A stretch of DNA of 16,640 nucleotides from Paracoccaceae bacterium (GTDB lineage Bacteria; Pseudomonadota; Alphaproteobacteria; Rhodobacterales; Rhodobacteraceae), in assembly GCA_024304875.1 (NCBI GenBank), contig JAMWZF010000008.1, positions 1-16,640 on the forward strand, given 5' to 3'. This document shows positions 1 through 6,417 of the stretch, piece after piece. Numbering within the stretch: position 1 is the stretch's first letter; the number at the start of each line of letters is the position of its first letter. The notes below the pieces were generated by a model. It was not told the origin of the DNA. It made no database searches and saw only the letters and a list, made by a program, of their open reading frames with translations. The translations under genes were made by a program, and so were the position numbers.

Positions 1-363
1 GGCCTCATCGGCCTCGGCGGCGGGCTCTTCGCCGTGGCCACGCTGACCGCCGCCATGACCGTGCCGACGGGCGCGACCGCGGGCCGGGGCCTCGCCCTCG
101 GGGCCTGGGGCGCGGCGCAGGCGACGGCAGCGGGGCTCTCCATCTTCATCGGCGGCTCGGTCCGGGACGTCGTGGGCCACGCCGCCGAAACCGGCCTCCT
201 CGGCCCGGCCCTGTCGGACCCCGCCACCGGCTACTCGGTCGTCTACCACACCGAGATCGGCCTGATCTTCCTCACCCTCATCGCCCTCGGCCCGCTGGTG
301 CGGACCCGGGCCCTCACCCTGCGGGAGCCGGCCAGACTGGGCCTGGCCGACTTCCCGACCTGA
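1..363 (+). CDS. lhaA: Light-harvesting complex assembly protein LhaA (PucC/BCD family), C-terminal part
   Basis: The reading frame is open from the first base, so the 5' end lies outside the window and only the last 120 residues are present. The visible part has two hydrophobic stretches, one Gly/Ala-rich at the start (around residues 3-20 of the fragment) and one near residues 84-95, joined by segments such as GAWGAAQATAAGLSIFIGG. This fits the last membrane helices of the PucC/LhaA group, relatives of the major facilitator superfamily that help assemble LH1 or LH2 antenna in the inner membrane. In Rhodobacter and roseobacters, lhaA sits directly upstream of puhA, as here, with 21 bp to the puhA start. 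That synteny is the main reason to choose LhaA over another PucC paralogue. The ending is normal, with a TGA stop at 361-363. Confidence 0.85.
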   Translation, partial: GLIGLGGGLFAVATLTAAMTVPTGATAGRGLALGAWGAAQATAAGLSIFIGGSVRDVVGHAAETGLLGPALSDPATGYSVVYHTEIGLIFLTLIALGPLVRTRALTLREPARLGLADFPT

Positions 364-384
364 CAACCCGAAAGGACCAAGACC

Positions 385-1164
385 ATGGTTGGAGTGACAT
401 TCTGGGGCAACGTCGACCTTGCCAGCATCGCTATCTGGAGTTTCTGGATCTTCTTTGCCGGCCTGATCATCTACATCCAGCGCGAGAACATGCGCGAGGG
501 CTATCCGCTCGTCGATGACGACGGCAAGGACCTCGGCATCTCGGGCTGGCCGATGCCGACGGCCAAGACCTTCAAGCTGCCCCACGGGCGCGGCACGTTG
601 ACGGTGCCCTCGGTCGAGAACGAGGCGGCCCATGCCCGCACGGACCTGGCCCTGGCCCGGACGGCGGTGTCGGGCGGCGCGCCTTACCTGCCGACGGGCG
701 ATCCGATGGTCGACGGGGTCGGCCCCGCCGCCTGGGCCCCGCGCCGCGACGCGCCTGAGCTCGACGCCCACGGCCATGCCAAGATCCGCCCGCTGTCGGC
801 GCTGCCCGACTTCCACGTCTCGGCCGGGCGGGACCCGCGCGGCAAGGCGGTGGTCGCCGGGGACGGCGAGGTGGTGGGCCGCGTCGTCGACATGATGATC
901 GACGTGCCCGAGCAGCTGGTCCGCTACCTGGTGATGGACCTCAACCCCGAGGGCGAGGCCGGCCAGCGGCTGATCCCGATGACACTCGCCCGGATCCAGT
1001 CCGACCGGGTGACGGTGAAATCGCTCTACGGCGCGAACTTCGCAGGGGTTCCGACCCTTGCCGACAGCGGCCAGATCACCCTGCTCGAGGAAGAGAAGAT
1101 CAGCGCCTACTACGCGGGCGGCACGCTCTACGCCCACCCGAGCCGGCTGGACACCCAGCTCTGA
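385..1164 (+). CDS. puhA: Photosynthetic reaction centre H subunit
   Basis: The 259-residue protein has the usual length and architecture of PuhA. A short periplasmic N-terminus (MVGVTFWGNVDLAS) leads into one transmembrane helix at about residues 11-31. Next comes the conserved QRENMREGYPL stretch on the cytoplasmic side, then a PRC-barrel domain at about 140-245 that includes GEVVGRVVDMMID and PEQLVRYLVMDL. The H subunit caps the L/M core of the type II reaction centre and helps guide protons to the secondary quinone QB. The acidic residues in DVPEQ (about 173-177) lie where the proton-path acids of characterised H subunits are found. The ATG has an AAAGGA ribosome site at 371-376. It lies 21 bp after lhaA and is followed by a strong intercistronic hairpin, which may hold puhA expression above that of the assembly genes downstream. 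Confidence 0.97.
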   Translation: MVGVTFWGNVDLASIAIWSFWIFFAGLIIYIQRENMREGYPLVDDDGKDLGISGWPMPTAKTFKLPHGRGTLTVPSVENEAAHARTDLALARTAVSGGAPYLPTGDPMVDGVGPAAWAPRRDAPELDAHGHAKIRPLSALPDFHVSAGRDPRGKAVVAGDGEVVGRVVDMMIDVPEQLVRYLVMDLNPEGEAGQRLIPMTLARIQSDRVTVKSLYGANFAGVPTLADSGQITLLEEEKISAYYAGGTLYAHPSRLDTQL

Positions 1165-1174
1165 CCTAGAAGGC

Positions 1175-1201
1175 CCGGTCCCGCCTCGCCAGCGGGACCG
1201 G
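1175..1201 (+). promoter_or_regulatory. Intercistronic stem-loop between puhA and puhB
   Basis: A perfect 10-bp inverted repeat (CCGGTCCCGC at 1175-1184 pairs with GCGGGACCGG at 1192-1201) encloses the 7-nt loop CTCGCCA. It begins 10 nt after the puhA stop. No run of T follows, so it is unlikely to be a full Rho-independent terminator. A 3' mRNA-stabilising or attenuating hairpin fits better, because PuhA is a stoichiometric structural subunit while PuhB and PuhC are assembly factors. The same loop sequence recurs in the hairpin after puhC. Confidence 0.7.
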
Positions 1202-1224
1202 CACGACAACGAGGGGACAAAGAG

Positions 1225-1848
1225 ATGCACCACGACGATTTCAACTTCGAACCGATCCGCGGCCTTCCGGGCAAGCTGCCCGAGGGCGAGGAGATCCTCT
1301 GGCAGGGGGCGCCGAACCCCTGGCGGCTGGCGGTGGAGGCGCTGGCCCTGCGCTGGGTCGCCGGCTACTTCGCGGTGCTGGCCGTCTGGCGCATCGGGGT
1401 GTCGAGCGCCGAGTTCCCGCTGGCCGAGGCCCTGGTCCACGCGGTGCCTCTCGTCGTCCTCGGCCTGGCGGCCTGCCTCATCCTTTACGGCATCGCCTGG
1501 GTGCAGGCGCGCTCCACGGTCTACACGCTGACGAACCGCCGTGTCGCCCTGCGCATCGGCGCGGCGCTGACCATGACGCTCAACATCCCCTTCGTGAAGA
1601 TCGGCTCGGCCCACCTCGACCGGCGGGGGGGCGGCTTCGGCACCATCGCCTTCGAGACGCTGGGCGGGGCGCGGATCAGCTACCTGATGACCTGGCCGCA
1701 CGTCCGGCCGCTCGTCTTCCGCACCCAGCCAGCCCTGCGCTGCATCCCTGACGTGGACCGCGTCGCCGAGATCTTCGCCGAGGCCGCCGAGGCCCGCGTC
1801 AACGAACCCCAGGTGGCGCCCGCCCGCGCCGCCGTCGCCGCGGAGTGA
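1225..1848 (+). CDS. puhB: Photosynthetic complex assembly protein PuhB
   Basis: The protein has 207 residues, the normal size for PuhB. It starts with MHHDDFNFEPIRGLPGKLPEGE and the GEEILWQGAPNPW block typical of the family. Two membrane segments follow, at about residues 44-58 and 71-93. A soluble part then resembles a bacterial PH-like domain (TVYTLTNRRVALRIG, IPFVKIGSAHL, GTIAFETL). In Rhodobacter capsulatus, PuhB is needed for efficient assembly of the reaction centre and hence the RC-LH1 core. The ATG is supported by a GAGGGG ribosome site at 1211-1216. The gene sits between puhA and puhC as in other purple bacteria. Its TGA stop (1846-1848) lies 5 nt before the preferred puhC ATG, so the two are probably translated together. 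Confidence 0.95.
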   Translation: MHHDDFNFEPIRGLPGKLPEGEEILWQGAPNPWRLAVEALALRWVAGYFAVLAVWRIGVSSAEFPLAEALVHAVPLVVLGLAACLILYGIAWVQARSTVYTLTNRRVALRIGAALTMTLNIPFVKIGSAHLDRRGGGFGTIAFETLGGARISYLMTWPHVRPLVFRTQPALRCIPDVDRVAEIFAEAAEARVNEPQVAPARAAVAAE

Positions 1849-1853
1849 GCGCC

Positions 1854-2306
1854 ATGAGCCTTGCCGACCAGATGAAGTTCCGGGACCGCGAGATGGTCCC
1901 CCGGGCGCTCGTCCGGGCGATGTTCGGCCTCATGGCCCTCGCCCTCGCGATCGTCGCCTATGCCCAGATCTCGGGGCACCCCAACACCGGGGTCCTGGTC
2001 GAGGCGCCGGTGGTGCAGAGCCGCACCGTGACGCTCGAACCCCGCGGCCTCGGCACCTACGACGTCTTCGAGGACGGCACCCGGATCGCCAGCTCCGACG
2101 ACAACCTCGGCGGCTTCTACGGCGTCATCGGGCGCATCCTGGAGCGCCGCCGCATGGTGCACGGCGCCGACCCCGCCGCGCCCGTCGACATCGTCCGCCG
2201 GACGAACGGCAACATCGCCGTCCTCGACCCCGAGACCGACTTCACCATCGAGCTGATCGGCTACGGCGCCGACAACATCGCCGCCTTCGCAAAGCTTCTG
2301 AACTGA
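1854..2306 (+). CDS. puhC: Photosynthetic complex assembly protein PuhC
   Basis: This gene encodes 150 residues from the ATG at 1854, which has GGAG at 1842-1845 with 8 nt spacing. A GTG at 1845 in the same frame would add three residues but has no properly spaced ribosome site, so I prefer the ATG. The protein has a short basic cytoplasmic N-terminus, one membrane helix at about residues 20-38 (ALVRAMFGLMALALAIVAYA), and a mainly beta-type periplasmic domain with GTYDVFEDG and DPETDFTIELIGYG. This is the PuhC pattern. In R. capsulatus, loss of PuhC impairs RC-LH1 core formation and phototrophic growth. It sits between puhB and a small unknown gene, and a hairpin begins 7 nt after its stop. 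Confidence 0.93.
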   Translation: MSLADQMKFRDREMVPRALVRAMFGLMALALAIVAYAQISGHPNTGVLVEAPVVQSRTVTLEPRGLGTYDVFEDGTRIASSDDNLGGFYGVIGRILERRRMVHGADPAAPVDIVRRTNGNIAVLDPETDFTIELIGYGADNIAAFAKLLN

Positions 2307-2312
2307 CCACCT

Positions 2313-2335
2313 GTCCGGGCCTCGCCAGTCCGGAC
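2313..2335 (+). promoter_or_regulatory. Intercistronic stem-loop between puhC and the 98-aa gene
   Basis: GTCCGGGC (2313-2320) pairs with GTCCGGAC (2328-2335) over 8 bp including one G-U. The 7-nt loop CTCGCCA (2321-2327) is identical to the loop of the hairpin at 1175-1201. The stem starts 7 nt after the puhC stop and no T-run follows. The stem bases differ from the first hairpin while the loop and its flanks (GCCTCGCCAG) are kept, so the two may be related elements. A role in mRNA processing or stability is inference. Confidence 0.55.
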
Positions 2336-2359
2336 CTCAACCGCAAAGGGAACAACGAC

Positions 2360-2656
2360 ATGGGACTACTGACACGAGAACGGCAGACGGTGCCCTGTAC
2401 CGTCACGATCAGCCACCGCTTCGACGAGCTTTCGGCGCATGTGCGCTTCAACGACGGGTCGGTCGTCGGCCCCGGCGACACGGTCGAGGTGCAGGGGAGC
2501 GAGATCATGGCCCCCTACGGCGAGATCGTGAGCGAGGACCGCACCGCGATCATCACCCGCGCCAGCGGGATCGAACGGCTCTGGACCCGCGCCACCGGCG
2601 ATTTCGAGTTCATGGAGCTGTGCGAATTTTCCTTCTCCGAGGAGGCCCTGTCATGA
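2360..2656 (+). CDS. Conserved small protein of unknown function in the puh operon
   Basis: A 98-residue soluble, acidic protein with no membrane helix, signal peptide, cysteine motif or enzyme motif that I recognise. It is rich in beta-type segments (TVTISHRFDELSAHVRFNDG, PGDTVEVQG), followed by EIVSEDRTAIITRASGIERLWTRATGDFEFMEL. The ATG has an AAAGGGAA ribosome site at 2345-2352. The TGA stop overlaps the acsF start as ATGA, so the two are probably translationally coupled. Roseobacter photosynthesis clusters carry a small hypothetical gene at this exact place, which supports a real gene and hints at a role tied to AcsF or reaction-centre assembly. That link rests on position only. Codon use matches the neighbours. 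Confidence 0.85.
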   Translation: MGLLTRERQTVPCTVTISHRFDELSAHVRFNDGSVVGPGDTVEVQGSEIMAPYGEIVSEDRTAIITRASGIERLWTRATGDFEFMELCEFSFSEEALS

Positions 2657-3786
2657 ACGCGCCCACCCGCAGCATCGAACATTCCGCCGACGCCAAGACC
2701 GCCGAGGAGGGCCTGAACGCCCAGAACTTCGACGGCCCCGTGGACAGCACCGCCGCGACGGAAGTGGCGATGCAGAACACCCTGCTGACCCCCCGCTTCT
2801 ACACCACCGATTTCGACGAGATGGACGCCATCGACGTCTCGCCGGTGCGGGCCGACTGGGACGCCCTGATCGCGCGGATGAAGTCCGACCCGAACAAGGG
2901 CCATTTCAAGAAGAACGCCGACTGGGACCATATCGACTGGGAGGGGATGGAGCCCAAGCTTCGCGCCGAGTTCATCGACTTCCTGATCTCGTCCTGCACC
3001 GCCGAGTTCTCGGGCTGCGTGCTGTACAAGGAGATGAAGCGGCGGGGTTCGAACGAGGACATCGTGACCCTCTTCCAGCTCATGGCGCGGGACGAGGCCC
3101 GGCACGCGGGTTTCATCAACGATGCACTGCGCGAGGCGGGCATCGCGGTGAACCTCGGGTTCCTGACCCAGGCCAAGAAGTACACCTACTTCCGGCCCAA
3201 GTTCATCTACTACGCCACCTATCTGAGCGAAAAGATCGGCTACGCCCGCTACATCACCATCTACCGCCACCTCGAGGCGCACCCCGAGAAGCGGTTCCAC
3301 CCGATCTTCAAGTGGTTCAAGGAATGGTGCAACGACGAGTTCAGCCACGGCGAGGCCTTCGCCCTGCTGATGAAGTCCGACCCCAAGCTGACCTCGGGCG
3401 TCAACAAACTCTGGATCAAGTTCTTCCTCACGGCGGTCTTCTCGACCATGTGGGTGCGCGACCACCAGCGCCCGGCTTTCCACGCCGCGCTGGACGTCGA
3501 TCCGGCCTGGTACGGGCAGGAGGTGTTCCGCAAGACCTCCGAGATCAGCCGCCAGGTCTTCCCGCTGACCCTCGACATCGACCATCCGCGCTGGATCCGC
3601 GGGTTGGAGCGGCTGGACCGCGCCAACCGCCAGATCGCGGCGGCGAAGAAGCGGAGCGGGATGGGGGCCAAGCTGTCCCAGTGGGCGGGCAGCGCCAAGG
3701 CGGGGGCGGCCTTCCTGTCGCTTCTGTTCATCCCGTCGATCCCGAGCGAAGTGCCCGAGAGCACCCGCATGGAGCCGGCCTATTGA
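2653..3786 (+). CDS. acsF: Aerobic Mg-protoporphyrin IX monomethyl ester (oxidative) cyclase
   Basis: AcsF is the membrane-associated di-iron enzyme that uses O2 to form the fifth (E) ring of bacteriochlorophyll. The product is 377 residues, close to the family's usual length. Candidate iron ligands are visible: Glu118 in TAEFSG, Glu148/His151 in DEARH, Glu193 in SEKIG, and Glu229/His232 in DEFSH. The ATG at 2653 has GGAGG at about 2641-2645 and overlaps the previous stop (ATGA). An in-frame GTG at 2620 would lengthen the N-terminus into the neighbouring gene and is less likely. The C-terminus has a hydrophobic stretch at about 350-363. The presence of acsF shows that the pigment pathway can run in air. 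No anaerobic bchE is visible in this window. Confidence 0.97.
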   Translation: MNAPTRSIEHSADAKTAEEGLNAQNFDGPVDSTAATEVAMQNTLLTPRFYTTDFDEMDAIDVSPVRADWDALIARMKSDPNKGHFKKNADWDHIDWEGMEPKLRAEFIDFLISSCTAEFSGCVLYKEMKRRGSNEDIVTLFQLMARDEARHAGFINDALREAGIAVNLGFLTQAKKYTYFRPKFIYYATYLSEKIGYARYITIYRHLEAHPEKRFHPIFKWFKEWCNDEFSHGEAFALLMKSDPKLTSGVNKLWIKFFLTAVFSTMWVRDHQRPAFHAALDVDPAWYGQEVFRKTSEISRQVFPLTLDIDHPRWIRGLERLDRANRQIAAAKKRSGMGAKLSQWAGSAKAGAAFLSLLFIPSIPSEVPESTRMEPAY

Positions 3787-3820
3787 GCCAGCGCTCGCAT
3801 AACGCGCAGGGGCGCCCCGC

Positions 3821-4624
3821 ATGACCTCGGTCTGGGGCGCCATCCTGCTTGCGGTGCTTGCCTGGTGGTTCTTCACCGGGGCGATCCTGCTTGTCATCCG
3901 GCTGGCGGACCGCTCCGGCGGGGCCGCCTACCGGCGGGCGGTGGTCCTCTCGGTGCCGTTGCTCGCCCTCGGCGCGGCGGCGGTCATCGTCTCGGCCGCC
4001 GACACCTCCCTCACCGGTATCTACGCCGGCTTCCTCGGCGCGCTCGCGGTCTGGGGCTGGATCGAGATGGCGTTCCTCACCGGCGTCATCACCGGGCCGG
4101 AGCCGCGGCCTGCACTGCCGGGCGTCACCGGCCAGCGTCGGTTCTGGGCGGCCTGGCAGACGCTGGCGCACCACGAACTGCTTCTTCTCACCGGCCTGCT
4201 GGCGGTTGTCGTCGCAGTCCACGGCCAGCCCAACACGGTGGCCGTCTGGACATACGGCATCCTCTTCTTCGCCCGCATCTCGGCCAAGCTGAACCTTTTC
4301 TTCGGCGTCCCCCGGATCAACCTCGAATTCATCCCCGGCCCGCTGACGCACCTGAAATCGCACCTGCGGCAGGGTCCGATCACGATGGCCTTTCCCATCG
4401 CGATCACCGCCCTCAGCTTCGCCGTCGCCTGCTTCATCGAGCGGCTGATCTCGGCCCCGACCGAAGCCCAGGCGGTGGGCTTCGCCCTTCTGACGGCGCT
4501 CTCGGCGCTGGCCCTTCTCGAACACTGGCTGATGGTTCTGCCTCTGCCCGACGCGCGGCTCTGGCGCTGGATGCTTCCCGCCGCACACACCGACCCAAAG
4601 ACAGGGAGGTCCCATGGACTTTGA
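3821..4624 (+). CDS. puhE: Photosynthetic complex assembly protein PuhE (DUF3623-type)
   Basis: This is a 267-residue integral membrane protein with about seven predicted helices, near residues 5-27, 40-60, 66-90, 118-136, 140-160, 189-209 and 217-242. The conserved block ARISAKLNLFFGVPRI followed by NLEFIPGPLTHLKSHL (about 151-182) and the AHHEL segment mark it as PuhE, also called putative photosynthetic complex assembly protein 2. In R. capsulatus, puhE mutants have altered bacteriochlorophyll production and reaction-centre levels. The biochemical role is not settled. The ATG has AGGGG at 3808-3812. It lies 34 bp after acsF, and its 3' end overlaps the hemA start by 11 nt in a different frame. 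Confidence 0.93.
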   Translation: MTSVWGAILLAVLAWWFFTGAILLVIRLADRSGGAAYRRAVVLSVPLLALGAAAVIVSAADTSLTGIYAGFLGALAVWGWIEMAFLTGVITGPEPRPALPGVTGQRRFWAAWQTLAHHELLLLTGLLAVVVAVHGQPNTVAVWTYGILFFARISAKLNLFFGVPRINLEFIPGPLTHLKSHLRQGPITMAFPIAITALSFAVACFIERLISAPTEAQAVGFALLTALSALALLEHWLMVLPLPDARLWRWMLPAAHTDPKTGRSHGL

Positions 4625-5828
4625 CAGCCTCATCACCGAGCAGCTCGACGCGCTGAAGGCGTCCGGCAACTACCGCTACTTCGCGGAACTGGAGCGCGCC
4701 TCGGGCAAGTTCCCCCGCGCCGCGCACCACCATCCCGACGGCAAGCGGGAGGTGACGGTCTGGTGCTCGAACGACTACCTCGGGATGGGGCAGAACCCCA
4801 AGGTCGTGAACGCCATGTGCGAGGCCGTCCGCCGGACCGGTACCGGGGCAGGGGGGACGCGCAACATCTCGGGCACGAACCACGACCACCTGCTCTTGGA
4901 GGCCGAGCTGGCGGACCTGCACGGCAAGGAGGCGGCGCTGCTCTTCACCTCGGGCTACGTGTCGAACTGGGCGACCCTGTCGACCCTCGGCGCGCGGCTG
5001 CCCAACGCGGTGATCCTGTCGGATTCCATGAATCACGCCAGCATGATCGAAGGCATCCGCCATTCGCGGGCCGACAAGGTCATCTGGAAGCACAACGACG
5101 CCGAGGACCTCGACCGCAAGCTGGCGGCTCTGCCCGCCAACGCCTGCAAGATCGTCGCCTTCGAGAGCGTCTATTCGATGGATGGCGACATCGCCCCCAT
5201 CCGCGAGATCGTGGAGGTGGCCGAGATGCACGGTGCGATGACCTACCTCGACGAGGTGCACGCCGTCGGCATGTACGGCCCGCGCGGCGGCGGCGTGGCC
5301 GAGCGCGAGGGGCTGATGGACCGGATCACGGTCATCGAGGGGACGCTGGGCAAGGCCTTCGGCTGCGTCGGCGGCTACATCACCGCCTCCGCGACGCTCT
5401 GCGACTTCATCCGGTCCTTCGCGTCCGGCTTCATCTTCACCACCGCCCTGCCGCCCGCCGTGGCCTGCGCCGCCCGCGCCTCGATCCGGCACCTCAAGGA
5501 CAGCCAGGCCGAGCGCGAGGGCCAGCGCCGGCAGGTGGCGCGCCTGCGCGCCCGGCTCGACGCCGAGGGCATCCCCCACATGGTGAACGACAGCCACATC
5601 GTGCCGGTGATGATCAAGGACCCGGTCAAGACCCGGATGCTGGCCGACTACCTGATGGAGGAATGGGGGATCTACGTCCAACCCATCAACTATCCGACCG
5701 TGCCCAAGGGGACCGAGCGCCTGCGCTTCACCCCCTCGCCGCTGCACAGCGACGCCGACATCGACCACCTCGTCTCGGCCCTGTCGCATCTGTGGAAGCA
5801 ATGCGCCCTTGCCCATGCCGTCGCCTGA
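4614..5828 (+). CDS. hemA: 5-aminolevulinate synthase
   Basis: The enzyme condenses glycine with succinyl-CoA to 5-aminolevulinate, the first committed step of tetrapyrrole synthesis by the Shemin route used in alphaproteobacteria. The 404-residue protein is typical for this PLP enzyme. Visible residues include WCSNDYLGMG near the N-terminus, the glycine-rich GTGAGGTRNISGTNH (76-90), Asp213 and His216 in LDEVHAVGMYG for the cofactor ring, and the Schiff-base Lys247 in EGTLGKAFG. The start has a strong GGGAGG site at 4604-4609. Because the gene overlaps puhE by 11 nt, it is very probably expressed with the photosynthesis operon, tying precursor supply to pigment demand. Rhodobacter often has a second isozyme, hemT, which is not seen here. 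Confidence 0.97.
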   Translation: MDFDSLITEQLDALKASGNYRYFAELERASGKFPRAAHHHPDGKREVTVWCSNDYLGMGQNPKVVNAMCEAVRRTGTGAGGTRNISGTNHDHLLLEAELADLHGKEAALLFTSGYVSNWATLSTLGARLPNAVILSDSMNHASMIEGIRHSRADKVIWKHNDAEDLDRKLAALPANACKIVAFESVYSMDGDIAPIREIVEVAEMHGAMTYLDEVHAVGMYGPRGGGVAEREGLMDRITVIEGTLGKAFGCVGGYITASATLCDFIRSFASGFIFTTALPPAVACAARASIRHLKDSQAEREGQRRQVARLRARLDAEGIPHMVNDSHIVPVMIKDPVKTRMLADYLMEEWGIYVQPINYPTVPKGTERLRFTPSPLHSDADIDHLVSALSHLWKQCALAHAVA

Positions 5829-5842
5829 GGCGCGCCAGCCCC

Positions 5843-5870
5843 TTTACAGCCGGCACGAGGGGGCTAGGTT
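5843..5870 (+). promoter_or_regulatory. Possible promoter for cycA
   Basis: In the 99-bp gap between hemA and cycA, TTTACA (5843-5848) and TAGGTT (5865-5870) are 16 bp apart. The first is a good -35 match and the second a poor -10 match. The same stretch can fold as AGCCCC/GGGGCT (5837-5842 with 5860-5865), which could instead be a weak end-of-hemA hairpin. No TGT-N12-ACA (PpsR-type) site was found in this gap. cycA may simply be read through from hemA. Confidence 0.22.
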
Positions 5871-5927
5871 GCCTCGGGCCGAGCACAAGATAACCGTTCA
5901 GCCAGGACATATGAGGGAGGTAATCTC

Positions 5928-6401
5928 ATGAAAACCCTGACACTTGCAGCCGCACTCTGCCTTACCGGCGGTGCCGCTTTCGCCGAGGCCCACGCCAGCG
6001 GCGATGCCGAAGCCGGCGCCACCGTGTTCGAGCGCCAGTGCGTCGCCTGTCACGTCGTCGTGAATGACGAGGGCGAGACCCTCGCCGGCCGCAACGCCCA
6101 GACCGGCCCGAACCTCTACAACGTGACCAATCGCGGCATCGGCTCGGTCGAGGACTTCCGCTACTCCGACGCGATCCTGGCCCTGCACGAGGCCGGCGAG
6201 GAGTGGACGGAGGAGAACTTCGTCGCCTACGTCCAGGACCCGACCGGCTGGCTGCGCGAGGCCACCGACGACAACCGCGCCCGTGGCAAGATGGCCTTCC
6301 AGCTGCGTGACGAGGCCGACGCGGCCAACGTCTACGCCTACCTCGCCTCCCTCGCCCCCGCGATGGAAGAGGAAGAGGCCGAAGAGGGCGAAGGCAGCTA
6401 A
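5928..6401 (+). CDS. cycA: Periplasmic c-type cytochrome (c2/c551-like)
   Basis: The precursor has 157 residues with a classic signal peptide (MKTLTLAAALCLTGGAAFAEA, cleavage probably near residue 19-21). A single haem-binding CVACH follows at 38-42, with a likely axial methionine in GKMAFQL (Met122). The GPNLYNVTNRGIG block and the closing NVYAYLASL helix are typical of class I cytochromes c. It probably carries electrons between the cytochrome bc1 complex and the photo-oxidised reaction centre and/or an oxidase. Its place directly after hemA matches roseobacter photosynthesis clusters, where the gene is called cycA. The start is set by GGGAGG at 5915-5920. The last residues form a strongly acidic tail (EEEEAEEGEGS) not needed for the fold. 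I am sure of a cytochrome c and less sure of the exact subtype. Confidence 0.93.
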   Translation: MKTLTLAAALCLTGGAAFAEAHASGDAEAGATVFERQCVACHVVVNDEGETLAGRNAQTGPNLYNVTNRGIGSVEDFRYSDAILALHEAGEEWTEENFVAYVQDPTGWLREATDDNRARGKMAFQLRDEADAANVYAYLASLAPAMEEEEAEEGEGS

Positions 6402-6417
6402 GCCTTTCCCGACCAGA

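Noticed and set aside
2620..2655. Earlier GTG start for acsF
   Set aside because: It would overlap the 98-aa gene by 37 nt and has no ribosome site. The ATG at 2653 has GGAGG and an ATGA overlap.
3809..3818. GGGGCGCCCC perfect palindrome over the puhE ribosome site
   Set aside because: It has no loop to fold intramolecularly and such GC palindromes are common at this base composition.
2515..3897. 460-codon antisense frame over acsF, and a similar one at 4434-5816 over hemA
   Set aside because: Shadows of strongly conserved genes. The translations are low-complexity and have no recognisable features.
5829..5927. PpsR (TGT-N12-ACA) or FnrL (TTGAT-N4-ATCAA) sites before cycA
   Set aside because: Read base by base, the gap contains no TGT and no TTGAT, so neither site is present.
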